Of a stretch of 64,000 bases of DNA, positions 1-47,320 are shown one piece after another (the stretch's first letter is position 1; each line of letters opens with the position of its first letter). A program made the translations under genes and the position numbers. Below the pieces are notes generated by a model. The model searched no databases. It worked only from the letters and a program-made list of their open reading frames with translations, and had not been told where the DNA came from. Source of the DNA: Rhipicephalus microplus (taxonomy: Eukaryota > Arthropoda > Arachnida > Ixodida > Ixodidae). The stretch is taken from contig NC_134707.1 in the NCBI RefSeq assembly GCF_043290135.1, forward strand, positions 77,332,987-77,396,986. The letters run 5' to 3'.

Positions 1-1575
1 GAACTGTGCTGTAGTTTCAAGTACATTAGCATTGTTTTGTGATTAGCCGTTGTTTGTTTTACATAGATAAGTAGGCAAGCACACGTATGAGGTGGGCTCA
101 GTTCGGAATACTGAGTCCACACTGGGTACCAGTATGGACTTTGGCTTTCTATGACTAATACTGGTACGCAGAAGATCGTTCACAAATACGCCCGCAAATG
201 GGCTCTCGGAAAACGCGTTGGTGATTTGACTCCGTTTTACACCGGTGAGTCAGGGACAGCAAGACGGTGACCTGCTCGCAAAAACCTCCAATCAGCAAAA
301 TAAATTGTCCATAAGTGAAGGGGTCCTCGTGAATTATGGTTGACGCTCCGATAATTCCTATTTTGCGTGTAATCATCGGAGAGTCAAATCAGCGTGAAAG
401 GTCATTAATAAAAAAAGAGCGTTGGTGATTCGAGCACCGAAACGGTCCACGTAAAAATTTTGTGCTTTCAATTATTTTTTTTTTCGTTTCCGTCGTGAAA
501 TATGCGGCAAGCACCGCAGTGTTCCCGGTCATTCGGGACCAAGAAGCATAGGGAGTGCACTTGTATGTATTATGTATTTTTCTCAATAACCATGGCGCGT
601 TTTTTTTTCATAGGCATAATAAACGGCGGCACTATCACCGCAGCGAAACGCTACGCAAACATTTTCTGAGTATCACCTTCGGTAGGAAGTCCTGGCTTCT
701 TTCAAGAAACCTCCTCGTCCTTCCAGCAGCAACCGCGGATCAGGTAACCTGTTCTCTACAACGTCCAGGTACTCGGTGCTCAGCTCAACCTGGTTAGACA
801 AACCGCAAATTATTTATACTTTAAAGTAGTTCACAGTCGTCTACGTTCACACTTGTGAACTGTGACGTAAGGAAATGGGAGCAATTGGTGTATTCTCGGG
901 TGTCCGCTTCCTATAAGGAGCGGGTGGATTAAAGATACACTAAAGTCGAATACCAATTTACGTGAAAGTGAAATCTGAATGTATGACAACGTCTAAAACG
1001 ACGAAAATAATCAAAAGAAGTGCCCTATTTATCAAGATATTAAGGCAAATGCACGAGAATTCATGCGCTACGCGAAGGACATTCGCAAAACGATCCCAAT
1101 TACGTGAAAGGTACTACCTAGTAATCCACTGGCAATCAAACTAGCTGCTTTTTTTTATCTCTGATTCATCAAAAAAAGAACCGCCGGACGTTATACTGTA
1201 GAGAACGGCGCGAGTTGCTGAAAAGTTCAGTTTTCACTTGGTTAAACTGGACAGGTCATGTCATCTAGCGTGGCCCTGTTCAACTATGCAAGTCTACCAT
1301 CTCGGAGGCCATTAAAGGCAATCTTTCATTGGTCATTGCAGCTGCTGTGTATCCCGTTACTTTCGCTCTGCTGGGCAACGTTGTGCATGGCCGCTGTGAC
1401 GTGAAACGATCCACTGTAGGCAGGTTATTTGCAGTGCGCTGACCCGTTGCGGACCTCTAAATCATGATTTATTTCAAAATAAGCTTTTCCTTGGCACAAA
1501 AGTAACCCTACGAGGTTTCTGGGCCGCCATTTCAACAATCAACGTCGACTTGAAAGTTGCTTGTGGTGTCCCTTT
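1..1575. other. No gene seen; intron expected to precede the missing RdRP C-terminal exon(s)
   Basis: After exon 15 the RdRP still needs roughly 150-250 residues. No minus-strand stretch here has a good acceptor, phase fit and family-like sequence. Short open frames (for example 155-376 and 389-586, minus) look like chance. The missing exons most likely lie to the left of the window, consistent with intron sizes elsewhere in the gene. Confidence 0.5.
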
Positions 1576-1589
1576 AAGACAGTCTAATG

Positions 1590-1621
1590 TGGATTTGGGA
1601 CGTAAACCCCACAAATCAATC
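1590..1621 (+). repeat. Extremely 5'-truncated Ruka-type SINE (32 bp) with 14-bp target-site duplication
   Basis: The last 32 bases of the SINE (ggatttgggacgtaaacccc.. to ..atcaatc) are flanked on both sides by a perfect aagacagtctaatg (1576-1589 and 1622-1635). This shows that only the 3' end was copied at insertion. Confidence 0.8.
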
Positions 1622-2102
1622 AAGACAGTCTAATGCCATGGCCATTTACAGTGCGCTTTTTCAGCCCGAAACCATGGTAAGGCTACCTTATCAGGCGCGT
1701 TCAGATCAAGCTGCCACATTATTTGATTTTCGTGAAATCAACAGTTAGTGACCAGATATACTACTGAAGCAAACTTCACAATAATTCCGGGGTGCATTTC
1801 TAGTTAACCAGTACCCACAGCTAAAGAGTAAGCACTTTTTGATTAACCAGTATCAGTTCCTTAGAATATCCCCCATCGATGTTAACAGTGGTGGAAAACA
1901 CTTGCAATGAGACGCGTTAAAATGTCACCTCAAGAACACTCCCATATGACATGACGAAAAGAACCACCCAATCGTTCACGAATCTTAATCCATCCTTATA
2001 TGAGCGCCTTTGAGCGTTGAGCCTTTGAGTAAAAGACCTTTAAGGCGACTCACTTTTTCTTGTGGTGTGAGAACGATGAGACTTAAAGCGCGAGGTGCTT
2101 AC

Positions 2103-36861
<34,759 letters not shown>

Positions 36862-36872
36862 TTTGGGCCAAC

Positions 36873-37890
36873 CTGCAACGGTATTTCTTGTCAAGGCTCA
36901 CTGTGGGCACAAAGGCAATCTGTCACGTAGTGATCCACTCTCTATGCTCAAGCAGAGGCACCCAGCTGCTTTGCGAAATAGCGGCCACTTCAGTCATTTT
37001 AGGCTTAAAAGCGTAGATGCAAAGCAGGAGGAAGATGTCCTCTCCATTGGCAATGCCAGGTACCCTCGGCCTGACCGAGAAAAATAGCATAACCAGCGGG
37101 AGCGACGGCAACGACAACATTGACAGTCGGCGCCCGCGTTCACCACGGCGGTGACCGACACGAAATAGCGAATCCTATAGGCACGGGATTTGCGATCGAG
37201 TGAATCGGCGAAATACATAGCTATAAAGCCTACTTCACACTGAAACATCCGCTTTCTACAGCGACCGAAATTCCCCTGCCGCCGAAACACAGCGTCGTTC
37301 GCACTGGACGCGCCCCGCGCCGCCGAATATGCCATCTACTACGGGGCCAACGCGGGATGGATGCGCTGTCACCCGGTTGTTGTCGCGGCTCGCAAACGCT
37401 ACTACGCTATCCAGTGGTGCATACTTCGATGATTCTCGTACGCAAGAAGCAGGAAAAGACAGTACTGCTTACTTTGCTGGCAAGTGGCTGTCTTGTAATG
37501 CACGAAAAGCAGAAAAACCACCGACGCCCGCGGCGTTGGTGCGTTTGTTTTGCTCTGCAAGACCGCAACAAGCTCGGTCACGCCAACAGCAAGCTCGGTC
37601 ACCTATTTCACGAAATACGGAGGCGAAGTAGGCACAGAGTAGGTTAAACTCCCGTTGGTTTCAAGATTCAGTTACGTGCACTGCAGCATAACAAGTGAGT
37701 AGGGCTTGGCCGCCATTTTTCAAAATTCCTTGGCTAGCGCTCCTATTGGTCCGTGGTGACCGATTCGGCAGCAGACGCCGCAAAAATCGGTCCGAGAGCG
37801 ATCGGCGCGGAGAGGGCAATTTCGGCGGATCTCGCCGCCGCCGAACCGGATTCGAAGCACTTTCGGCGGCCGGAATGCTCAGTGTGAGCG
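36873..37890 (-). promoter_or_regulatory. GC-rich region upstream of RdRP exon 1; possible promoter and non-coding first exon
   Basis: The start codon sits just inside an acceptor, so a 5' untranslated exon should lie upstream. This kilobase is richer in CpG (especially 37250-37400 and 37760-37890) than the AT-rich introns and contains two attgg/ccaat-type elements near 37740-37760. No TATA box or precise start site can be assigned, and a GC-rich mobile fragment is an alternative. Confidence 0.3.
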
Positions 37891-37915
37891 CGGCCTAACT
37901 CTGGTGATACTTTAA

Positions 37916-38185
37916 GGCGGAACCCAGCACACGGTAGTCGCCAGCGTCACCAAGACGGCAGTCCGTAACTTCGCCGAGAGAGACTTCTTCATCGAGGCTG
38001 CACACATGCTCGACGCCAAAGCGAGACTTGGACTCCAGCGCAGTAACGACAAAGTCTTGGCAATGGACGAAGATCCAACCTCCTGTCCAAACATAATGAC
38101 CACGCGTCGAGGGAAAGCTAACTTGCCGGAATGCGGATGAAAACACTGCCGATGTGCAACGCGTGGACGTTGGTGAGGAACCCAC
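37916..38185 (-). other. Unrecognised minus-strand coding-like segment
   Basis: A minus-strand open stretch reads GGWIFVHCQDFVVTAL then CSLDEEVSLGEVTDCRLGDA and looks protein-like in composition. A second frame is also open. Splice signals are weak and no family is recognised. It could be an exon or decayed copy of a neighbouring gene, or part of a repeat. Confidence 0.3.
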
Positions 38186-38436
38186 GGGGCTAAAATACAG
38201 AATACGTTCGTGACTCGTAAGCCATACAAGATCGCAATGGAATCATGACCACGTATCACGATATCCTCAGTCATTGCGAGAGAAAAAAAGAACTTTAACC
38301 TCCACGATTCCCGAGCAGCTTGACAGGTTTCAAGATTCTTATCCGAGGCGTTAGCACACTCATACATTCGAAACTCTGGACCAGCTCTGTGTAAAAGCAA
38401 GACAAGCTCTCTGTAAATAAAAATTTAGATAGGGAA

Positions 38437-38612
38437 TCACGAATCTGACATGCTGTCCTCTGCGACTCGAGACAAGTGGTCTAACACTTCGCCAAAGGAT
38501 GGATTTCGCAAGGAGCGGCCAAAGTCCTGCCCAGTAGTAAATTCCATCAGGAGGTAGAGCTTCGAACCAGACTCCTGTAGTTCCCGGCTCACGTGGGAGA
38601 GGTATCGGAGAC
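38437..38612 (-). pseudogene. Possible kinase-like (haspin-like) fragment
   Basis: The minus frame contains SGSKLYLLMEFTTGQDF, resembling the LYIVLEF-GG-DL hinge of haspin-like kinases, followed by a helical segment and a stop. The catalytic motifs are absent and the upstream side runs into a plus-strand LINE at about 38612. It is best read as a truncated gene fragment; the family call is tentative. Confidence 0.3.
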
Positions 38613-39124
38613 ACGCCGCAACGTGAACGAAAGGGCACACGTTAAGGCGCGCGAACTCAACCGCGCCGGCGATCATCTTCTATGGGAAAACACCGAAGAC
38701 CGTTTGATGACCTATAACGAAATTACGAAGGCCTTCTACCTAACTGGCCTGCCGAACCGTTCCTCCAACCAGCGAGAAGCTGAGCACGATGGAGGCGGCG
38801 GCCCTATGAAAGCTACAGACACATACCTATCCCAACACCTCACTGTTTTACAAACTATACCCCGACATATAACTTGCAAATATATGCAAAGTATGCCATA
38901 TTGAGGTTGCCTCATTAAATCACATGCTCTCGGATTGTGCCGAAAATCCGCAAGGAGCGAAATCTGGAGCCCTTCCGCCGTGGTAGACCGCTGCCCTGTG
39001 CAGCCCCAGCCTCAGCGACCAACTCTGGGCCTTCCAGCAGGCCACGTCTTGACGTCCCCACGCGGGAAACCCCGGTTGACGAAAGCTCCGCCGAACTACA
39101 AATAAATATGTTACCAACCAACCA
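38610..39124 (+). mobile_element. 3' end of a non-LTR retrotransposon (plus strand)
   Basis: The plus frame 38593-38904 includes NERAHVKARELNRAG and RLMTYNEITKAFYL, typical of the region after the LINE RNase H. After a frame break it continues with a NHML-x-DC knuckle segment (about 38915-38950). The element ends with aataaatatg and a ttaccaaccaaccaa tail, which suits a tick LINE 3' end. It is 5'-truncated and broken. Confidence 0.75.
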
Positions 39125-39520
39125 AGTCTGACAACGTAGTCTTGTGAGTGCGACTTCACTAGCTCGTAATTGACATTTTACTGTTCCACTAATTATTGGA
39201 GTGCTCGAGATGAAGCCCAAACTTCTATCACGATGCTTTCGTTTTTCTACACCTTCAATTGACCGCATGCATCACGAAATAGAATGCTCTTAAGCATAAT
39301 ACATGCGCTGCTTCTCAGTAATTTAGTGGGGCATTCATTAAAAGGTCCAGCTAGGTCAAAAATCCAAAGCAGTGAGTGGTACACAGATAAGCACTCACCC
39401 AGTCGTGTGCGATCAGTCGTCTCTGAAATGGAGCTAGCTTCCACAGGTTCACGGGGTTAGGGCAGCAAGAAGCAGATGTGCCAGGGAATGGAACGACAGC
39501 GACCAACTCGCGAGCACTGA
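39125..39520 (-). repeat. Dispersed repeat, copy 1 (LINE-derived)
   Basis: About 395 bp matching 41415-41782 plus 53024-53050 at roughly 85% identity in the same orientation. In the minus strand a short frame reads SEVALTRLRC, a motif of LINE C-terminal regions, so the repeat is probably a LINE derivative. Both copies stop at the same base on the left (agtct), which suggests a true family boundary. Confidence 0.75.
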
Positions 39521-39829
39521 GCGAAAAAGTGATTGTTCCTCGCGAGCGCGAGCGCTTCGAAAATGTGGTCGTTGTCGTCGTCTTTCGCGTCAGCAAGCGG
39601 TGGCCAGAGATGAGGATGATGATTATGGCCTTAATACATGGCTCACACGCCCTCTGGGTATTCGCCAAAAAACAATTAGATTGAAGAGAGCACGCTGTGG
39701 TTGACTACGATGAAGAATTATGCCTGTTTTTGTAATCCCCACAATCCCACACAGTGAGTATGTGCCACAGTTAATAGGCGAACAAGATCAAGCTTTTGCA
39801 AATGGTTGCAGCAATTGACGACCCACTCG

Positions 39830-41135
<1,306 letters not shown>

Positions 41136-41359
41136 GCCTCGTAACGTTGTGCTGACTTTAAAGTGCCATATCAACCTTCTTCATGCGTGCTTCGCATATC
41201 ATCGATTTCCATAGTACGTGAGATCTGCCAACTTTTTGTTTACCGAGTTTATCACGTGCATCACACCGGTGGTGGCATCGCACAACTACGGCTCGCACAT
41301 GAACCATGTTCTGATCTTATAACAGCTTTCGCTGTAAAACGAAAAAGAAAAGTTGGAAA

Positions 41360-41371
41360 GGGGGGGGGGGG
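41360..41371 (+). repeat. Poly-G tract (12 G)
   Basis: A homopolymer just left of the second copy of the LINE-derived dispersed repeat. Confidence 0.9.
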
Positions 41372-41414
41372 TAAGCAGTTACACAACCTCTGTGTAAATA
41401 ATCTTTTTATAGGG

Positions 41415-41782
41415 AGTCTTACAACGTAGTCTTGTGACTGCGACTTCACTCACTCGTAATTGACATTTTACTATTGCACCGATTATAGAAGTGCTGCAGA
41501 TGAAGCCCAAACTTCCATCGCAATGCTTTCGTTCTTCTACACCTTCGACTGGCCGTATCACGAAATAGAACACTCTCTAGGCCTAATTTATGCGCTGCTC
41601 CTCAGTAAGTTAGTGTGGCGTTCATTAAGAGCTGCAGCTACGGCAAAAATCCAAAGCAGTGAGCGGTATACAGATAAGCACTCACCCACACATGTGTGAT
41701 CAGTCGTCGCTAGAAGGCAGCTAGCTGGCTTCCACTGGTTGGCGGGCTTAGGGCCGCAAAAAGCAGATGTGCCAGGGATTGG
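41415..41782 (-). repeat. Dispersed repeat, copy 2 (split by LINE A)
   Basis: Matches 39125-39490. It ends at ccagggattgg (41772-41782), which is duplicated at 53013-53023, where the repeat resumes with aacgacagcgaccaactcgc. LINE A therefore inserted into this copy. Confidence 0.85.
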
Positions 41783-42044
41783 TTGTTGTTGTTGTTGTTC
41801 TCCTATTGTTAGTGGCGCATACCCACTGAGGGGGATTGGCCAAGAATCGAGTGGCTTTCAAATTTACTGTTCATATTTAGAATGATGGAGGTATAACAGA
41901 AAGATTACCGATAGCCTATAGGCAAGTGTGGTGCTTAATGTAATGCATACAAATATTTACATAAGCAAATTTATTCTTAGAATAGAGCAATAATCTGATT
42001 TTATACGTATATAATATGTGGACATGTTAAGATAATGAAACTGC

Positions 42045-44645
42045 TTAATTAGTCAACCTATTAGTTTCATCAATATAGTCCCGGACGGCCGTGCATACTG
42101 TCACATTAGAGAAACCAGAAATGGAAGCTCCAAATGACAAAATGACAGGCCGAGATAATTCTATACCAATACCACGCAAAGGTATTTCTAATAGGGTTTT
42201 TCGTAATGTGTTGAACCGCCTGCAGGTCAAAAAGAAATGGTCTATTGTTTCCAGTTCATCACAGCATGCGCACAGTGGCGAAGGTGCCTGAGCGGACCTG
42301 TGTTTATAGAAATTTAGATTTGGTACCCGGCAACGCAGCCTTGTGAAAGCTACTTCTTGTTTTCGAGTGCGGCAAAAGTTTCTTCGCCAGAGATATAATA
42401 AATGGCGATATTCTGTAGAGTTTGTTAGTGCTGAACCTTTAAAGACTTGCATAAGCGTACGTCTGCGGAATTGAGCAGCAGTCACATAAGCGTTTGATGG
42501 ACAGAGCGGTAGAATTGGTTCGCTGATTGACGACTTAGCTAAGGAATCGGCTATTTCATTCAAAAACAAATCTTTATGTCCAGGCACCCAAACTAATCGT
42601 ACTTTTCTCAAATGCACAGGTACTAGTGCACGGAACGCCCTTGTTACGTGATTATCAGCACCAACAGAAAGTGCTGCACAGAGAGATAGGGAATCTGTTA
42701 TTATGACAGGTGATGGAATCACTGTATCTAATTTGCGTAAGGCGAGCACTACTGCCAGAAACTCAGCCACGAAAACGGGTATGAAATCGGGTAGTCGAAG
42801 GGAATAAATCCAATTTACAATCCGGCTGAAAATACCAACCACTGACGTTTCGTCGTATTGCGATGCGTCTGTAGCAATAATAACGTTCGTTGTAATACGG
42901 CGCAGGTGATCTTGTAGTAAACCATCCAAAATATTATGGGGAAGTAATTTGGCATTATTAGGAAAAATGTCGTCGAATTGTATTTCCACCGAGGCTGAAT
43001 TATAACAACTCGGCATGATGTCGCATATACGTACGTTTAGAGGCTCCAGTAAATTTTGCACAAATATAATTTGTGGCGTGTGAAATCGCGGCCATCTAGC
43101 AGCAAAAAATGATTCCGGGGTGGAAATAAAAGCTGTTTCTGAATGTCGTAATGGTGATTCATAAATTCTTAAGAATGTCTGAACAGTCAGAAGGCGAATT
43201 CTACAAGAAAGCGGAGGGACCCTCGATTCGAGATACAACACATTGTTGGCAACTGTTTTGGAAAGGCCAAGGCATAAGCGCAAAGCTTCTCTTTCCAGAA
43301 GAATTAGAGGCCGAAACTTGTAAGCTGGAACTCCAGAGAAAAGTACACAACCAAATTTCAAAATGGGACGAACATACATGCGATATATGATAATTAATGT
43401 GTCTCTTCTCATACCTGTGCGGTAGTTGCTTAGCCTAGGTAATATGCCAATAGCCCGCACACCTTTTCCGGCGATATATTTGATATGAGGTCGCCAGTTA
43501 AGCAATGTGTGATAAATTACTCCAAGGTATTTAACAGATTCCACCTGTGGTATATCCTCATGATGGTAAGACAGAGAGATGTCCACAAGGTATTGCTGCG
43601 GGAAAACAAGGAGGGCACATTTACTCGGATTAAGTAAAAAGCTGTTGCCATCGAGCCAGCTCTCCAATATAATAAGGTAAGTCTGCAGCCGTTCGTATAA
43701 GGTCTTAATGTTATCTGCCATTGCAAAAAATGCGATATCGTCTGCATAAACATAAGTTGTTATATCCTGTTTACGTGGAATGGTGATCATTAGTAAATTA
43801 AATAGCACCGGGAAAAGCACCGAGCCTTGCGGTACTCCCCTTGTTTGGGTATGAGTAGATGATGAAAACCCATCTTTAAAACAATAAAATTTCCTGTCTG
43901 CGAGGAAATTGTGAACCCACACTACTATGTATGGTGGAAAATCAAGGTATTGTAATCGATCTATCAAAATACAGTGCTCCACGGTATCATATGCTTTAGC
44001 GATGTCTGAGGTAACTAAAGCAGCATATTTTTTATGTAGCTGAGCTAATTGAAGCCTACTTTCTAAGTCAACGTGGGCATCCCAAATTGAACAACCAGCC
44101 CTGAACCCAATTTGACAGGGACTTAGAATTGACCTCACGGTAATAAGATCATTAATTCGTATATTGATGATTCTCTCAACGAATTTCACTAAGTTTGATG
44201 TCAGTGCGATCGGCCTTATGTTATCCAACGTGTATGCAGCATTTTCATTTTTTAGCAACAATACAATTTTGGCAAGTTTCCATCCTGGCGGTATCCATGC
44301 ATTTCCTAAAGAATAATTCACTAGTTCTAGCAAAAGATTAGGCGATTCCTGGAGTAAACATTTCAACATAGAGTTCGTAATCCCATCTGTTCCAGGAGCC
44401 GTCCTCGGTAAGAATAATACTGTCTGATTCAATTCAGCTAAAGAAACTTCTGGAAATTCACGCAAGTTTACCAGAACGGACTGAATAGCCAAAAAAATCG
44501 CAGTGAAGCGGCGTTCTAAACCATGCGCTATGTCTTTTAGAGAGGTGTTCATTTCTACCGGCGTCCAGACACATGACTGCAACGTTAAAGGTGCTAATAG
44601 TACTTTTCTTGTCCGAAGATAAGCGAACAAAGCACGCTTATTTTT
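42045..44645 (-). CDS. LINE A ORF2 C-terminal part: reverse transcriptase and RNase H
   Basis: An open frame of about 860 codons. RT blocks include APGTDGITNSMLK, IRPIALTSNLVKFVERI, DIAKAYDTVEH, GVPQGSVLFPVLFNLL and the catalytic YVYADDIAFF. RNase H shows IIATDASQYD, VAEFLAVVLAL, ITDSLSLC and LVWVPGHKD, with the acidic residues retained. The C-terminus has a CACCDELETIDHFFLTC knuckle. The long intact frame suggests a young copy; it is separated from the endonuclease part only by a TAA and a frameshift. Confidence 0.92.
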   Translation of the reverse strand, partial: KNKRALFAYLRTRKVLLAPLTLQSCVWTPVEMNTSLKDIAHGLERRFTAIFLAIQSVLVNLREFPEVSLAELNQTVLFLPRTAPGTDGITNSMLKCLLQESPNLLLELVNYSLGNAWIPPGWKLAKIVLLLKNENAAYTLDNIRPIALTSNLVKFVERIINIRINDLITVRSILSPCQIGFRAGCSIWDAHVDLESRLQLAQLHKKYAALVTSDIAKAYDTVEHCILIDRLQYLDFPPYIVVWVHNFLADRKFYCFKDGFSSSTHTQTRGVPQGSVLFPVLFNLLMITIPRKQDITTYVYADDIAFFAMADNIKTLYERLQTYLIILESWLDGNSFLLNPSKCALLVFPQQYLVDISLSYHHEDIPQVESVKYLGVIYHTLLNWRPHIKYIAGKGVRAIGILPRLSNYRTGMRRDTLIIIYRMYVRPILKFGCVLFSGVPAYKFRPLILLEREALRLCLGLSKTVANNVLYLESRVPPLSCRIRLLTVQTFLRIYESPLRHSETAFISTPESFFAARWPRFHTPQIIFVQNLLEPLNVRICDIMPSCYNSASVEIQFDDIFPNNAKLLPHNILDGLLQDHLRRITTNVIIATDASQYDETSVVGIFSRIVNWIYSLRLPDFIPVFVAEFLAVVLALRKLDTVIPSPVIITDSLSLCAALSVGADNHVTRAFRALVPVHLRKVRLVWVPGHKDLFLNEIADSLAKSSISEPILPLCPSNAYVTAAQFRRRTLMQVFKGSALTNSTEYRHLLYLWRRNFCRTRKQEVAFTRLRCRVPNLNFYKHRSAQAPSPLCACCDELETIDHFFLTCRRFNTLRKTLLEIPLRGIGIELSRPVILSFGASISGFSNVTVCTAVRDYIDETNRLTN

Positions 44646-44648
44646 TTA

Positions 44649-45655
44649 TTTAGAAAGATAATTAAAATGTCTACTGTCGTATTCTTCTTTCGCGCGGTTC
44701 ACTGTATGCTTAAATACGCCAGCAAGGAATTGATAGTTTTTCCAGTTTGTTGGGCTCTGATTAAGAAGAAGTTTTTTTTAAGCGGAGAGGAGGATCGTTT
44801 ATTGGATGGAATAGAAAATTCGGATTTTTTTCTAGATCCCTCCAGCATTAAACCAATCGTAGATGCAATCTCCTTAGTACTGGCATTTCCAAGCTTGGAA
44901 ATGGCAGAACGGAGGCAGTTTTGAAATTTTCTATGGTTGATGTATGTAAGTTTTGGCTGATCTAAAGTTATTGTTGGACAATTAATGTCAAAAACTAATG
45001 GAAGATGGTTGCTGTTAGTTGCCGAATCCAGAACAGCCCATGACAAAACCTTGATTGCATTGGAGCAAAACGTTAAATCCAATACTGAGCTAGTTTGAAC
45101 TCGGACAAATGTTACATGACCTTTATTCAGACAGGAGAGGTTGTGATCAATAGTCCATTCCCATAGTCGCCTACCACAAGAATCGGTCCTTATACCCCAA
45201 GACAAATGATGTGAATTAAAGTCTCCTGTGAGTACAATTTTCTTTCTACATGCTACCAAAACGCTGTCAAGATAACGCGTACTTTGCACACCGGAGGGGA
45301 AGTAACAATTTACAATTGAAAAAGGGTGATATCCGGGGAGACACAAGTCTAATGCTAATATTTCACAATCTAAGTCCAACATTCTGAAAGAAATTTTCGC
45401 CATATGGCATAATTTACCTGATACAAGGATCATTAAACCACCACCACGTGATGGGCGATCTAATCCAAAAGAACGAAAACCTGCAAGATGGAAATTTTTA
45501 TCTGGTGTAAGCCAAGTTTCTTGGAGAATTATAATATCAAGATTAAAATTATTGCAAAAGTAATGTAAGTCGGTTGAGGCTGAGAATATAGAACGGCAGT
45601 TCCACTGTAGTACCCTCAACTGACCTATGGTGTTGAGCGCACCGCAGAGGCGCAT
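44649..45655 (-). CDS. LINE A ORF2 N-terminal part: endonuclease
   Basis: An apurinic-type endonuclease with LQWNCRSIF, IIILQETWL, RGGGLMILV, LTGDFNSHH and SNHLPLVF. The catalytic Asn, Glu, Asp-Asn and His positions are present. The endonuclease nicks target DNA to prime reverse transcription. The frame shifts by one base in an A run near 44735, and the following segment ends at an in-frame TAA (44646-44648) just before the RT part. ORF2 therefore has two lesions. Confidence 0.85.
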
Positions 45656-46944
45656 GTCGCGCCTTTGTTAGCATCTTCACGCGAAATAGCCGATTCATTG
45701 CGCTTAGATTTGGACTTGAGATCAGTGAAGATAGGGGATCTGGTACGTTTATTAGTTCGTATATTGAGTTCCATATCTGTATCAGTACTTGTGCTCGGCC
45801 GAGGCGAATGTCGGTCCAAGTGCACCTGTGTTCCTGGCTGCTTATCCTTGCCTGCAGATGCAGAAAGTTCGTCCATCACTACACTGCGTAGCTGTGCGGC
45901 GTCGCTGGTAATGTGTAATAATGCAGGTTCTGTACTAGTCTGTACTGTTTGTCCAATCTGGCTTGAAAGAATTTGCACTAAACAGTCGGAAAGGTTAGAT
46001 ATGAGTTTATCCATTGCCTTACTCACTGCCTTTTCCACAGCAGTTTCAATAGCCTGCGATAGAATTGAGTCCATACTGGAAGTGCAGCGCGCTGTAATAC
46101 CAGAGTATCCAAAAGCCCTGTCTCTAACTATGTCAATGGCTTCCCTTCGAGAACAGCGGCGGCGGTCACTAACTTCTAGGACTTGAGCCTCCCGGGAACG
46201 AGCGGAACAGTCAGAGTTGTCGGCGCAGTGACTGCCCCCACAGAGACAACACTTTTCCACTGTTGCAGTACAATTGCTTGAAGGATGACTCTCTCCGCAG
46301 GTGCTACAATGAACGTTAGATTTACATCCTCCCGCACTGTGGCCAAATCTCCAGCAGTTCTTGCACTGAATCGGACGAGAAGCGAGGGGTTCTACTCTGA
46401 AGATCAGTGGCCATAATTTTATTTCTGACGGGCATTTTGTGCCCACAAATGTCGCGAGAACAGATTCGGTTGGTACCCTCTGGTTGTCGACTAGGCGATT
46501 ACACCAGTAATTTGAAATTACGCCTGCTCCAGAGAGCCTGTCTAGGGTCTCAGCTGGACTCAGCTTGGAGTCGACTCCCCGTACAAGACCTTTGGTACAT
46601 GCAAGGTAAGGTGGAATAAAAGCACTCACCAGGGTAGTAGCAAAGGAGGTGCATTTGAGAAGATCCTGCACGCAGGTCTGATCCGGCGACCTACACACGA
46701 TACCTCCTCGCCCAAATGGGCGCACATCTGTGATGGTCTGGAAATGGTTTGAGGTTGTCTTAAGTTCCTTTTGAACCACCTGAGGGTTTGTAAGTCTGAT
46801 GAAGCCTCCATTTGTAGGTACCAGTGCTACGGGAATGCTGTCAATACCACTGCGGAAAAAGGAGTCTAGCGGTAATTCATTAGACGGCAGGGACGCTGAC
46901 CAGGCAGATCGCGCCTGGCCAGGAGAAGTAGTCCACATGAGCAC
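45625..46944 (-). CDS. LINE A ORF1 (gag-like nucleic-acid-binding protein)
   Basis: An uninterrupted frame of 439 codons. The N-terminal half has an RRM-like region of the type found in LINE ORF1 proteins, followed by two to three Cys/His knuckles (CKNCWRFGHSAGGC, CSTCGESHPSSNC, CCLCGGSHCADNSDC) around residues 190-240, and an acidic/basic tail. It would bind element RNA in the ribonucleoprotein. It overlaps the start of ORF2 by about 30 bp, a usual LINE arrangement. The start is taken at the first ATG in the frame, close to the LINE B insertion point. Confidence 0.88.
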   Translation of the reverse strand: MLMWTTSPGQARSAWSASLPSNELPLDSFFRSGIDSIPVALVPTNGGFIRLTNPQVVQKELKTTSNHFQTITDVRPFGRGGIVCRSPDQTCVQDLLKCTSFATTLVSAFIPPYLACTKGLVRGVDSKLSPAETLDRLSGAGVISNYWCNRLVDNQRVPTESVLATFVGTKCPSEIKLWPLIFRVEPLASRPIQCKNCWRFGHSAGGCKSNVHCSTCGESHPSSNCTATVEKCCLCGGSHCADNSDCSARSREAQVLEVSDRRRCSRREAIDIVRDRAFGYSGITARCTSSMDSILSQAIETAVEKAVSKAMDKLISNLSDCLVQILSSQIGQTVQTSTEPALLHITSDAAQLRSVVMDELSASAGKDKQPGTQVHLDRHSPRPSTSTDTDMELNIRTNKRTRSPIFTDLKSKSKRNESAISREDANKGATCASAVRSTP

Positions 46945-47320
46945 TAGAGATATGGTTAGACTCAGATGATTATGATGATGTTTGATGTTTTATGGCGCAA
47001 GGGCCGTTTCACGGCCAAAGAGCGCCAGTTCATCTTACTAAAAACATGGACAATGATTGTGATAAGCGGCTGTATAAGGGCCATAAAATTCCTCACGGTA
47101 AGGCGGGTAAAAACATATAAGTAATAAAATCATGACCATGTCGTGAAAGGTGTGTGCGGTGTGAATAAATGACAAAAGTTGGTGATAATAAAAGACGATG
47201 GTGGATATGTATGGCATTAGCACAAGTGCCTCACTCGTTCATACCCTTGCGTCCAAGGGCCGTGAGGCAAGTGCTTTCTTGTGTAACCACCGCAGCAAAA
47301 ACCTCTCTGGAGAGGTCATG

